DNA of 33,591 nucleotides from Bacillota bacterium (GCA_030526325.1 JAUNCY010000012.1:1-33591), one strand, 5' to 3'; shown: positions 18,157 to 26,152, numbered from the stretch's first letter. Notes: generated by a model not told the origin, from the sequence alone. Translations and numbers: made by a program.

Positions 18157-18205
18157 CTCCGCCTGAAGCTTCAATTCTGTCTTCGGGCGGAGACTTTATT
18201 TTTTG
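18157..18205 (+). terminator. Strong intrinsic terminator
   Basis: CTCCGCCTGAAG (18157-18168) pairs with CTTCGGGCGGAG (18181-18192), with one G-T wobble and a 12-base loop, followed by ACTTTATTTTTTG. Confidence 0.88.
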
Positions 18206-18262
18206 TTCATCTTTTCTTTGAAAATAATTCAGAATATTTTGCTATACTGGGAAAAATTATCA

Positions 18263-18271
18263 TGTTATAAT
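18263..18271 (+). promoter_or_regulatory. Extended -10 promoter for the DUF5685/J-protein operon
   Basis: TGTTATAAT is a perfect extended -10 element 57 bases before the start codon. No good -35 hexamer is seen at the usual distance. Confidence 0.45.
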
Positions 18272-18328
18272 GAAAATAATTACATTCGTGAGCATTTCTG
18301 AGGGAATGCACGACAGTATGAGGTGTAT

Positions 18329-19222
18329 ATGGTAGGTTATGTTGTGGCGGACAAGCCGGAAATGAAGGTAAAGGAGTACGAGCTTTACTGCAGCTATTAC
18401 TGCGGAGTATGCAAATCCATCGGCAGGAGACACGGACTTTTACCCAGAATGATTCTGAGCTACGATTCGGCTTTTCTTGCTGTGCTTCTTTCTTCTCTGA
18501 AAGAGGAAGAAGAGAAGATTATCAGACAGCACTGTCCGGTGCATCCGGTAAAAAAGAAAAATATTTGTGTGGATAACGGTGCCGTGGACTATGCGGCAGA
18601 TGTGATGATAATACTTGCATATCACAAGCTGGCTGATGATATAAAAGACGAAAACAGCATCAAAGCCCGGGCCATGAAACTGATGTTTGAGAGCACCTAC
18701 AGAACACTTGAAGAAAAATATCCGGATTTATGCGCTGTCGCGGAATCCGAGCTGGAGTCACTGGGAAGAATGGAAAAGGAAAAATGCGGTTCCGTTGATA
18801 TGACTTCAGACTCGTTTGCGGAGATAATGAAGGCGGTATTCACCGGATATCCGGAAGTAAACCGCAGTGAGACCGTGAAGAAAATACTTGGAAGCATTGG
18901 GTTTCATCTCGGAAAATGGATGTACCTTATTGACGCGCTTGATGATATAGATGAAAATATTAAAGACGGAAACTATAATCCGCTGATATACAGGTTCGGA
19001 TACGATTCCGGGAAGGAATCGGCAGAAGAATTTAAAAAAAGAATACTGCCTCACACAGAATTTCTGCTTTTTCATTATCTGGGAGAAATGTCAAAAGCAT
19101 ATGATTTACTGGAGATTAAGAAGAACAGGGGGCTGGTGGATAATATAATTTATTTCGGATTGAACCGTAAAACGGAGCAGATAACAGGGAAAGGAAAAAA
19201 AGAAGATGAAAGATCCTTATGA
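18329..19222 (+). CDS. DUF5685-like protein with two aspartate-rich motifs
   Basis: The start [20 protein letters not shown] and [14 protein letters not shown] resemble the uncharacterised clostridial DUF5685 family; assignment is from memory. The 297-residue protein is mostly helical. C21, C25, C28 and the HCPVHP block (C69) could bind metal. Two acidic motifs stand out: [12 protein letters not shown] (97-108) and [18 protein letters not shown] (201-218), the second preceded by GFHLGKW. Their spacing and context resemble the two aspartate-rich motifs of squalene/phytoene-synthase-type isoprenoid enzymes, which bind Mg-diphosphate. That link is my inference; no isoprenoid genes are adjacent. 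ATG 18329 is preferred to GTG 18323 because it gives the family-type start. The end overlaps the next gene by 17 bases. Confidence 0.8.
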   Translation: MVGYVVADKPEMKVKEYELYCSYYCGVCKSIGRRHGLLPRMILSYDSAFLAVLLSSLKEEEEKIIRQHCPVHPVKKKNICVDNGAVDYAADVMIILAYHKLADDIKDENSIKARAMKLMFESTYRTLEEKYPDLCAVAESELESLGRMEKEKCGSVDMTSDSFAEIMKAVFTGYPEVNRSETVKKILGSIGFHLGKWMYLIDALDDIDENIKDGNYNPLIYRFGYDSGKESAEEFKKRILPHTEFLLFHYLGEMSKAYDLLEIKKNRGLVDNIIYFGLNRKTEQITGKGKKEDERSL

Positions 19223-19781
19223 AGTATTGGGAGTAAATAAGAACGCATCTATGGATGAGATTAGAGCGGCCTACAAGGAGCAGGTAAAGAAATACCATCC
19301 TGACAAGTATCAGAACAATCCTCTGTCCTCTCTGGCAGAGGAAAAGATGCAGGAAATAAATGAGGCTTATGACTATCTCAGCAAAAACCACTCCGGCGGA
19401 GGGGGAGGATACAGCGGTTCGGGAAGCACGGGTTATTCGCCTGAGCTTCAGCAGGTCAGACAGATGATGAATGCCGGAAACATTTTCGGAGCAGAATCCG
19501 CACTTAACAAGTGTTCTGCCAGAAATGCGGAATGGTATTTCCTCAGCGGAATGATTTCATACAGAAAAGGCTGGTATGACGACGCTGTTAACAAGATGCA
19601 GACAGCCGTAAGCATGGAACCCAACAATGCGGAATACAGGCAGGGGCTTAATGCAGTAATGGGTACAGGCGGAATGTACAGAAATGCATCCTATGGTCAG
19701 GGATACAATTCCAGAGAAGATATGGCATGCAAGCTTTGTCAGGCTTATTTGTGCTTCGACTGTTTATGTGACTGTATATAA
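19206..19781 (+). CDS. J-domain protein with TPR-like middle and cysteine-rich tail
   Basis: The 191-residue protein starts with a complete J domain ([19 protein letters not shown], with HPDKY near residue 30), so it should stimulate a DnaK ATPase. A glycine/serine linker follows, then a TPR-like helical pair ([21 protein letters not shown] and METAVS-like repeat ending MEPNNAEY). The last 20 residues hold five cysteines in [16 protein letters not shown], a possible metal site or acylation target. It lacks the zinc-finger and C-terminal domains of true DnaJ, so it is a specialised J-protein. AAGGA precedes the ATG, and overlap with the DUF5685-like gene implies coupled expression and a shared task. 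Confidence 0.88.
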   Translation: MKDPYEVLGVNKNASMDEIRAAYKEQVKKYHPDKYQNNPLSSLAEEKMQEINEAYDYLSKNHSGGGGGYSGSGSTGYSPELQQVRQMMNAGNIFGAESALNKCSARNAEWYFLSGMISYRKGWYDDAVNKMQTAVSMEPNNAEYRQGLNAVMGTGGMYRNASYGQGYNSREDMACKLCQAYLCFDCLCDCI

Positions 19782-19828
19782 AAGGGATAGTGAGACGATG
19801 AGAAAGTGAGATTTTTCGGAGGGATATT

Positions 19829-20353
19829 ATGAGAAATCCAAAAGTAAGAAAGCTTGCGGTCAGCGGAATTTATCTGGCGCTTACAGAGATATTTCTGATA
19901 GGGGCATCAATTGCTCCCGGAGTGGAAATGACTCTGTTTGCTGTCGCTTCCGCGGCGGCTGCTTTTGTTATAATAGAAACGGGAATAAGAAACGGTTTGG
20001 TATTTTTTGCGGCAGCATCGCTGCTCGGCTTTGCGGTAGTACCCAATAAGGCGGCGATTCTTCCGTATGTTATGTTTTTTGGGATTTATCCCGCAGTAAA
20101 ATACTTTGCGGAGAAATTAAAGTCATCTCCTGCACAGCTGGCGGTAAAATTCGGTTTTTTTGTATTAGTTCTGCTTGCCGCATATTTTCTGATGTTTGAT
20201 ATTTTCTTCGGAAATCTAAGGCTTCCGGAATGGATGCCTGTTTTTGCGGTTATTCCTGCCGCGCTGATATTATTTGCTTTATTAGACACCGTACTGACGG
20301 TGATAATAAATATATATTTTAAGCGTATTCATTCCAGGTTTAAAGAAAACTGA
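19829..20353 (+). CDS. Integral membrane protein of unknown function
   Basis: The 174-residue protein has about five hydrophobic helices: roughly residues 12-30, 32-50, 54-70, 75-92 and a long C-terminal pair around 107-125 and 132-160, with a basic end KRIHSRFKEN. Its layout recalls small polytopic proteins such as substrate-binding components of ECF transporters or DUF2232 proteins, but I cannot assign it. The ATG follows CGGAGGG. It lies 47 bases after the J-protein gene and 23 bases before the three-domain fusion, so it is probably co-transcribed with both. Confidence 0.75.
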   Translation: MRNPKVRKLAVSGIYLALTEIFLIGASIAPGVEMTLFAVASAAAAFVIIETGIRNGLVFFAAASLLGFAVVPNKAAILPYVMFFGIYPAVKYFAEKLKSSPAQLAVKFGFFVLVLLAAYFLMFDIFFGNLRLPEWMPVFAVIPAALILFALLDTVLTVIINIYFKRIHSRFKEN

Positions 20354-20376
20354 ATTAACTGAAAGAGGTGATTTTC

Positions 20377-22203
20377 ATGTTAGGCGCTATTTTGGGGGAC
20401 ATTATCGGAAGTCCGTATGAGTATTTAAGGGAACCGGTTGAAGAGACGGAGTTTCCGCTGTTCCGGGAGGACTCGGATTTTACAGACGATACCGTTATGA
20501 CTCTGGCTGTAGCGGATGCCCTTATGGATGGTGAAGAGGACAGAGAGAAGACCAGAAAGCTATTTATCAGCAGGATGAGAAAGTTCGGAAGGTTTTATGC
20601 CAATGCAGGCTACGGCGAAAGGTTTATGGAGTGGCTTTGCAGAGAAGATGAGGAGCCTTATAACAGCTTCGGAAACGGTTCTGCCATGCGTGTATCCCCG
20701 GTAGCATGGATGTTTGACAGTCTTGAAAAGGTTGAGGAATTCGCCGAACTGAGTGCAGAGGTTACCCACAGCCATCCGGAGGGAATTAAAGGCGCAAAAG
20801 CCGTAGCTGCGGCAATCTTCATGGCAAGAACAGGTTCGGGCAGGCATGAAATTAAGGAATATATCGAGAAAAAATACGGATATGATCTGAGCCGCACGAT
20901 AGAGGAGATAAGAGCTTATCCTCAGGTGTCATCCAGCTGCCAGATTACAGTTCCGGAGGCAATTATCGCATTTCTTGAAAGTGACGATTTTGAAAGTGCC
21001 GTAAGAAAAGCAGTTTCTCTCGGCGGAGATACGGACACTCTTGCCGCAATGGCCGGTTCGATAGCAGAGGCATATTATTCGATTGGGGATAATCTGAAAA
21101 ATGAGGCCTTCAAAAGGCTGCCCGCAGACCTCATGGTAATAGTCAGCCGCTGGCACGAGGTCATGAAAAAGAAAAAGATTCAAAGAATGTATTATGATGA
21201 AGCATACAAATATGCTGAAATGATGCATGAGGGACAGAAACGAATAGGCGGTGAAGCTTACATTACTCATCCCGCAGCAGTGGCTGAAATTTTAAGAAAA
21301 AAAGATTTTCCTCTTGAGTACAGAATTGCGGGACTTTTCCACAATCTTCTGGATGTTACGGATGCGGATGAGGACAGGATTCGTGTATACGGAGGAGCGG
21401 AGGTTCTGGAAGCTGTAAAAATCATGACCCGCGGATATAACATGGATATGGAGGAATATATCCGAAGGGTAAAGTCAGATCCGATTGCAATGAATGTAAA
21501 AGCTGCAGACCGGGTTCATAATCTGACAACAGCCGTGGTGACGGACTGGCGTTTCAAACTGAGATATATTGAAGAAACCAGAAAATGGTATTACGACTTC
21601 CCCGGCTGGGAGGATGAGATTCGCAGTAAAACTGAGGCGCTGGAAATGACGATTCCGGCAGAGCACAGAAATAAAAAAGAAGACGATGTAAGGCAGAACA
21701 TAGGTCTCAGCAGTCTTTTCAATATGTCTTCAAGAGTACTGACCATGATGGATAAAGGTGTGTTCCTGACTACAAAAAGCGGTCACAGGAAAAACACCAT
21801 GATTATATCCTGGGGAGCAGTAGGAGAAATGTGGGGAAGACCTATGGTAATGGTTATGGTCAGAAAATCCAGATATACGCATGAACTGCTTTCCGAAAGC
21901 GATGATTTTACGATAACCTTTGCGGATCCGTCGAATCTTAAAGAAGCCTGGGAGGTTTCCGGCAAGGAATCCGGTAAAAGCGTAAATAAATTTGCAAAGC
22001 TGGGACTCGTAACAAAGGACAGCAAATATGCAGAGGCGCCTATTATTGACACTCCCGCACTTCATTTCGAATGCAGAATCTTCTACAGAACCGACGTGGA
22101 TTCTAAGGGAATGTCACCTGAAGATTATAAAGAGTATTACAGTGACAATGACGTACATACACTGTATTTTGCAGAAATTACAGACGCATACGAAACCGAA
22201 TAA
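20377..22203 (+). CDS. Three-domain fusion: ADP-ribosylglycohydrolase, SpoT-like HD domain, flavin-reductase-like domain
   Basis: The 608-residue protein joins three families. Residues 1-260 are an ADP-ribosylglycohydrolase (DraG/ARH): MLGAILGDIIGSPYEY at the start, metal-binding TDDT at 36-39, GNGSAMRVSP, and GGDTDT at 216-221. Residues 270-420 resemble the (p)ppGpp-hydrolase HD domain: H284 in MHEGQKR, H298 in YITHP, and D378 in KAADRVHNL. The HD pair itself is H322-N323, so one metal ligand is changed. Residues 445-608 match the FMN-binding split-barrel flavin reductase family, with NTMIISWGAVGEMWGRP and KSRYTHELL. ATG 20377 follows AGAGGTG; GTG 20368 lies inside that site. The frame is uninterrupted, so this is no frameshift artefact visible here. 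Function is unknown; the parts suggest nucleotide or NAD-related metabolism. Confidence 0.88.
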   Translation: MLGAILGDIIGSPYEYLREPVEETEFPLFREDSDFTDDTVMTLAVADALMDGEEDREKTRKLFISRMRKFGRFYANAGYGERFMEWLCREDEEPYNSFGNGSAMRVSPVAWMFDSLEKVEEFAELSAEVTHSHPEGIKGAKAVAAAIFMARTGSGRHEIKEYIEKKYGYDLSRTIEEIRAYPQVSSSCQITVPEAIIAFLESDDFESAVRKAVSLGGDTDTLAAMAGSIAEAYYSIGDNLKNEAFKRLPADLMVIVSRWHEVMKKKKIQRMYYDEAYKYAEMMHEGQKRIGGEAYITHPAAVAEILRKKDFPLEYRIAGLFHNLLDVTDADEDRIRVYGGAEVLEAVKIMTRGYNMDMEEYIRRVKSDPIAMNVKAADRVHNLTTAVVTDWRFKLRYIEETRKWYYDFPGWEDEIRSKTEALEMTIPAEHRNKKEDDVRQNIGLSSLFNMSSRVLTMMDKGVFLTTKSGHRKNTMIISWGAVGEMWGRPMVMVMVRKSRYTHELLSESDDFTITFADPSNLKEAWEVSGKESGKSVNKFAKLGLVTKDSKYAEAPIIDTPALHFECRIFYRTDVDSKGMSPEDYKEYYSDNDVHTLYFAEITDAYETE

Positions 22204-22211
22204 CATGTACG

Positions 22212-22245
22212 GGGAGCCGAATAAGGCTCCCTTGATGTATATTTT
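22212..22245 (+). terminator. Hairpin terminator after the fusion gene
   Basis: GGGAGCC (22212-22218) pairs with GGCTCCC (22225-22231) around GAATAA. The downstream TTGATGTATATTTTAT is only moderately T-rich. Confidence 0.6.
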
Positions 22246-22350
22246 ATCGGGTTAACCATAAAAATACGGAATGACTGCAGCCTTGTAAGAAAATGTAAAC
22301 TATGATAATCTATATAAAAATATTGAAATATCAGTAGCAGAGGTAGTAGT

Positions 22351-23277
22351 ATGAAGCATGTTTTTCTGATGAATCCGGCTGCGGGAAAAGGCGGAAGAGC
22401 AGTTCAAAAGCTGCTTGAGGAAATAGACAGAGTCGGAAAAGAGAACGGATACGATTATGAAATATACAAAACAAGATGTGTCGGAGATGCCGAAAACTAT
22501 GTGAGGAAGAGATGCCTTGAGCAGTCCGGAAAACTAAAAAAGGACAGAATCAGATTTTATGCAATGGGCGGAGACGGCACATTGAACGAGGCTGTAAACG
22601 GAACCGTGGGATATGATTTTGCGGAAGTTACCGTTATTCCCTGCGGAACCGGGAATGATTTTGTAAGAAATTTCCCGAGACCTGTTGATTTTCTGAACAT
22701 AGAAAAACAGTTTAAAGGAACCTCGGAAAAGATAGATTTAATCAGATACAACGAAAGATATGCTGTAAATATGATAAATGTGGGCGCAGACTGCGACGTG
22801 GTTATTGAAGCCGGCAGGCTGAAGAAGAAACCCTTTATTTCGGGACCGGCAGCCTATGCTGCAGGGGCAATTAAGGTACTGAGCGGCAAAATAGGAATAA
22901 AGATGGCTGTGAATACGGAAACCGAAGATTTCTGGGAGGACGAGCTTGTGCTTATAGCCATAGCCAACGGTAAATTCTGCGGCGGAGGTTTTAAAGGAGT
23001 GCCAAACGCATCGGTAAACGATGGTTTGATAGACGTAAGTCTGGTTAAAATGATACCTAAGAGAAGATTTATCGGTCTGCTGCCGAAATATAAAAAAGGA
23101 ACACATCTGGATTCGAGAAAAGATGCAGAAGTTTTTAAATGTCTTAAATGCAAAAATGTATCGATAAATCCGGAGGAAATGATTGAAGCTAGCGTTGACG
23201 GGGAAATAGTGAAGCTGGGGAAGACGGATTTTTCCATAGTGAAAAATGCAGTGAATTTTTCTGTTCCTGAAAAATAG
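22351..23277 (+). CDS. Diacylglycerol kinase family lipid kinase (YegS/BmrU type)
   Basis: Members phosphorylate diacylglycerol or related lipids using ATP in membrane phospholipid turnover. The 308-residue protein has NPAAGKGG near the start, the nucleotide-binding GGDGTLNEAVNG (GGDGT at 73-77), IPCGTGNDFVRNFP, and a C-terminal FCGGGFKGVPNASVNDGLIDV block. CAGAGGT precedes the ATG by six bases. PAP2 follows 17 bases later; a kinase and a phosphatase of lipid substrates side by side suggests linked lipid-carrier metabolism, which is inference. Confidence 0.92.
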   Translation: MKHVFLMNPAAGKGGRAVQKLLEEIDRVGKENGYDYEIYKTRCVGDAENYVRKRCLEQSGKLKKDRIRFYAMGGDGTLNEAVNGTVGYDFAEVTVIPCGTGNDFVRNFPRPVDFLNIEKQFKGTSEKIDLIRYNERYAVNMINVGADCDVVIEAGRLKKKPFISGPAAYAAGAIKVLSGKIGIKMAVNTETEDFWEDELVLIAIANGKFCGGGFKGVPNASVNDGLIDVSLVKMIPKRRFIGLLPKYKKGTHLDSRKDAEVFKCLKCKNVSINPEEMIEASVDGEIVKLGKTDFSIVKNAVNFSVPEK

Positions 23278-23294
23278 AGGGGTTGAATAAAATA

Positions 23295-23834
23295 ATGGAA
23301 ATAATACAGAGCATGGATTTTGCAGTGCTGGATTTTATCAGGGAAAACTTCAGATGTGCTTTTCTGGATACTGTCATGCCTGCTGTTACGTCATTGGGAA
23401 ACGGAGGAAAGTTCTGGGTGCTTCTGACTGTTGTTCTGCTGATAATACCTAAAACCAGAACTGTAGGGAAAGTGTCGGCTGTTTCGCTGCTCATCTGCTT
23501 TCTTGTAACAAATGTTACGATTAAGCCTCTTGCGGCAAGGGTTAGACCGTACGATATAAATACCGCAGTGGAGCTGATTGTAAAGGCTCCGTCTGATTTT
23601 TCTTTTCCTTCGGGGCATACTTCAATTGCTTTTGCGGGTGCTTCGTCAATATTTTTCTGTAATAAAAAAGCTGGAATTCCGTTTCTGGTGCTGGCGGCGG
23701 TCATAGGGCTTTCCAGACTGTATCTGTATGTTCATTTTCCTACCGATGTTATTGCGGGAGCGGTTATAGGAACTGCCGCAGGATATGCAGGATACAGAAT
23801 TATTGCGGGAAGGTCGTCAAAAAGGATATCGTAA
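23295..23834 (+). CDS. PAP2 superfamily membrane phosphatase
   Basis: PAP2 enzymes remove phosphate from lipid phosphates such as phosphatidate or undecaprenyl pyrophosphate at the membrane. The 179-residue protein has all three family motifs: KPLAARVRP, PSGHTS, and SRLYLYVHFPTDV, between five or six hydrophobic helices. ATG 23295 lies 12 bases after AGAGGGG; TTG 23283 directly abuts that site and is less likely. It is small and close in size to UppP-like PAP2 proteins of Bacillota. It is in the same unit as the lipid kinase and aroB. Confidence 0.92.
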   Translation: MEIIQSMDFAVLDFIRENFRCAFLDTVMPAVTSLGNGGKFWVLLTVVLLIIPKTRTVGKVSAVSLLICFLVTNVTIKPLAARVRPYDINTAVELIVKAPSDFSFPSGHTSIAFAGASSIFFCNKKAGIPFLVLAAVIGLSRLYLYVHFPTDVIAGAVIGTAAGYAGYRIIAGRSSKRIS

Positions 23835-23863
23835 CAGTCGTAAGGCTGCTCAGGTGAATTAAA

Positions 23864-25654
23864 ATGATAAAAAAGATTGAAATAAATGTTTCTCAAAAAT
23901 ATGATTACTTCATTGAAAGGGGAAGCCTGGACAATATTGGAAATATGCTGAAAGACCGCTTCGGACAGTGCAGTATTATTGTTGTTTCCGACGATGCTGT
24001 GGATTCTGTGTACGGGAACCGTGTTGCGGTGTCTCTGACAAAAGCGGGCTTCAATACTCTGAGCTATGTTTTCGAACGAGGCGAAAAATCAAAGAATTTC
24101 TTTGTTCTCAACGATCTGCTGGAGTTCATGGCTGAGAATTACATTACCAAGAAAGATATTCTGTTAAGTTTGGGCGGAGGCACTGTCGGTGATGTATCGG
24201 GGTTTGCAGCCTCGGTTTATTCCAGAGGAATACGATATGTTCAGATACCTACCACCTTTCTTGCAGCAATAGATTCAGCCGTCGGAGGCAAAACTGCCGT
24301 AAATCTAAAGGCGGGAAAAAATCTGGCAGGTTCAATTTATCATCCGTCTATGGTTATATGTGATCCGGATACGTTTGACACCCTTGAGCCGGAGGTGTAT
24401 GCTCAGGGAACAGCGGAAGCTGTAAAATGCGGGATTATAGGCGACAAGAGAATTTTCTCAAGGCTTTCAAAGGCAACTTTTAAGAACAACATAGAAGATA
24501 TTATTGAGAGCTGCGTAAAAATAAAGATGAGCATTGTGGAGCTGGATGAAAATGACAACGGCAAAAGACAGCTGCTTAATCTGGGGCATACTTTCGCCCA
24601 CTCAATAGAAAAATGCAGCATGTACAAGATAAGTCACGGCAGTGCTGTTGCCATGGGAATTCTTATGGCAGCCAGAGCCGGTGCTGCGAGAGGATACTGC
24701 AAAAGAGACCTGTGCGATAAAATCAACGCGGCTCTTATCAGAAACGGGCTGCATACAAAATGCAGGCTCAGCCTGGAAAAAATCGCAGAGGGGATGCTCA
24801 GCGACAAGAAAAGAAGAGGAGATACCATCAACATGGTATTTCCGAGAAAAATAGGAAAATGTGAGATTGTAACGGTTCCTGTAGATGAAATCCCGCAGAT
24901 AGTGAGGGATGCAACGGAGTCGGTAAATGATGATGTAATGAATAATAAAAACCGGGAAAACAGTCCCGGGGAGGTTGAAATGGATAATCTTAAGGATGCT
25001 CCTGTTCAGAGAGTACTGCTCGCGGCGGCATTATCTGACAGGGAAACTATTTTTAAGCTCAGCGGCTCCGGAGAAGATACGGACACTATGGCCGGCTGCC
25101 TGAGGGAGCTGGGAGCGGAAACCGAAATAAGAAGCGGAAACCTTTGTAAAGTCACCCCGATATGTATGAATAAAGCAAAGGACAGCGGAGGATTCCTTCC
25201 TATCATAAACTGTAGGGAAAACTCCACGGCGCTCAGACTGCTGGTTCCCGTAATGGCTGCATTGAAAAAAGAAGTATTTGTATCGGGAACGGGAGAACTT
25301 GCAAAAACTCCGTTTACTGATATGATTGAAGCTATGGAACCCATGGGAAGTGTGTTCCGGTTTGACCATTTTCCGTTTGAACTTAGCGGAGAACTGAGAC
25401 CCGGAGAATTCAGGTTCGGAAAGGATGTTTCCGAGGAGTTTCTGTCAGGGCTTTTAATGGCGCTGCCTGTTCTCGAAGGGGACAGCAAAATAGAGATAGA
25501 AGAGGAGCCGGATTCCTTTGAATACGCGGACAAAACAATAAGGGTATTGAGAGAATTCGGAATAACGGTAGAGAGAAACTCCTGCACTTTTGTTGTCAAA
25601 GGAAATCAGAAATATGTTTCCCCTGCGGGATTCGAAATATATGACCTTATTTGA
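23864..25654 (+). CDS. aroB: 3-dehydroquinate synthase fused to a truncated EPSP-synthase-like domain
   Basis: Residues 1-350 are a complete AroB, which cyclises DAHP to 3-dehydroquinate with NAD and a divalent metal. Visible are LGGGTVGDVSGFAASVYSRG (103-122), AIDSAVGGKTAVN, and metal ligands E185, H242 and H258. A charged linker leads, in frame, into residues 373-596, which resemble the middle part of AroA: TDTMAGCLRELGAE, CRENSTALRLL, EFLSGLLMALP, and YVSPAGFEI. The PGSKS lysine motif is absent and SSQ is replaced by SEE. The C-terminal half that carries the catalytic Asp and Glu is missing. So the second part is unlikely to be an active EPSP synthase. An internal ATG at 24980 with its own GGGGAGG could give the second part separately. 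aroQ follows 13 bases later. Confidence 0.9.
   Translation: MIKKIEINVSQKYDYFIERGSLDNIGNMLKDRFGQCSIIVVSDDAVDSVYGNRVAVSLTKAGFNTLSYVFERGEKSKNFFVLNDLLEFMAENYITKKDILLSLGGGTVGDVSGFAASVYSRGIRYVQIPTTFLAAIDSAVGGKTAVNLKAGKNLAGSIYHPSMVICDPDTFDTLEPEVYAQGTAEAVKCGIIGDKRIFSRLSKATFKNNIEDIIESCVKIKMSIVELDENDNGKRQLLNLGHTFAHSIEKCSMYKISHGSAVAMGILMAARAGAARGYCKRDLCDKINAALIRNGLHTKCRLSLEKIAEGMLSDKKRRGDTINMVFPRKIGKCEIVTVPVDEIPQIVRDATESVNDDVMNNKNRENSPGEVEMDNLKDAPVQRVLLAAALSDRETIFKLSGSGEDTDTMAGCLRELGAETEIRSGNLCKVTPICMNKAKDSGGFLPIINCRENSTALRLLVPVMAALKKEVFVSGTGELAKTPFTDMIEAMEPMGSVFRFDHFPFELSGELRPGEFRFGKDVSEEFLSGLLMALPVLEGDSKIEIEEEPDSFEYADKTIRVLREFGITVERNSCTFVVKGNQKYVSPAGFEIYDLI
24952..24982 (+). promoter_or_regulatory. 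Hairpin and internal ribosome binding site inside the aroB fusion
   Basis: CCGGG (24952-24956) pairs with CCCGG (24965-24969). GGGGAGG overlaps and follows it, six bases before an in-frame ATG at 24980 that begins the EPSP-synthase-like part. This arrangement could allow separate translation of the second domain and suggests two genes merged in frame. Confidence 0.45.
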
Positions 25655-25667
25655 TGCGGAGGTAAAT

Positions 25668-26102
25668 ATGAAAATACTGGTAATTAACGGACCTAATCTT
25701 AATATGCTTGGGATAAGGGAAAAAGAAATCTACGGACAGAGGACATATCCTGAACTTGTAGGATATATTGAAAGATTTGCTGAGGATAAAGGCGTTGAGG
25801 TGGAGGTTTATCAATCAAACCACGAAGGAGATATTATTGACAGAATTCATAAGGCATACAAAAATACTGACGGCATAATAATAAACGGCGGAGGCTATAC
25901 CCACACCAGCGTTGCGATAATGGACGCGATAAAAGCTGTAATGATTCCTTCTGTTGAGGTTCATCTTTCGGATATTTCTCAAAGGGAGGATTTCAGAAAG
26001 CTGTCATATCTTTCGATGGTATGCGAAAAAACAATCTGCGGAAAGGGATTTGACGGATACAGCGAAGGAATGTCATATTTGATTGAAAAATATGGAAAAT
26101 AA
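25668..26102 (+). CDS. aroQ: Type II 3-dehydroquinate dehydratase
   Basis: AroQ dehydrates 3-dehydroquinate to 3-dehydroshikimate, the reaction right after AroB. The 144-residue protein matches type II enzymes: INGPNLNMLGIREKEIYG with the catalytic tyrosine, YQSNHEGDIIDRIH, GYTHTSVAIMDAI with the catalytic histidine, and VEVHLSDISQREDFR. ATG 25668 follows GCGGAGG; an earlier in-frame start at 25590 would overlap the aroB fusion. No aroC, aroE or complete aroA is in this window. Confidence 0.95.
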   Translation: MKILVINGPNLNMLGIREKEIYGQRTYPELVGYIERFAEDKGVEVEVYQSNHEGDIIDRIHKAYKNTDGIIINGGGYTHTSVAIMDAIKAVMIPSVEVHLSDISQREDFRKLSYLSMVCEKTICGKGFDGYSEGMSYLIEKYGK

Positions 26103-26111
26103 GTGTATAAT
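26083..26111 (+). promoter_or_regulatory. Promoter at the end of aroQ
   Basis: TTGAAA, 17 bases, TATAAT (26106-26111) form a near-consensus promoter overlapping the aroQ stop and driving the kinase-like gene. Confidence 0.65.
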
Positions 26112-26152
26112 CATATATATTTAATTAATAAAGAAATCAGGGGGGCAGAATC

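Noticed and set aside
18065..18160. Possible lysine or M-box riboswitch
   Set aside because: Short similarities (GTTAGGTG, ACTGTCA) are isolated; order and pairing of the known consensus are absent and the downstream gene does not fit.
22283..22309. Promoter before the lipid kinase gene
   Set aside because: TTGTAA and GATAAT are only 15 bases apart and neither is close to consensus; not strong enough to list.
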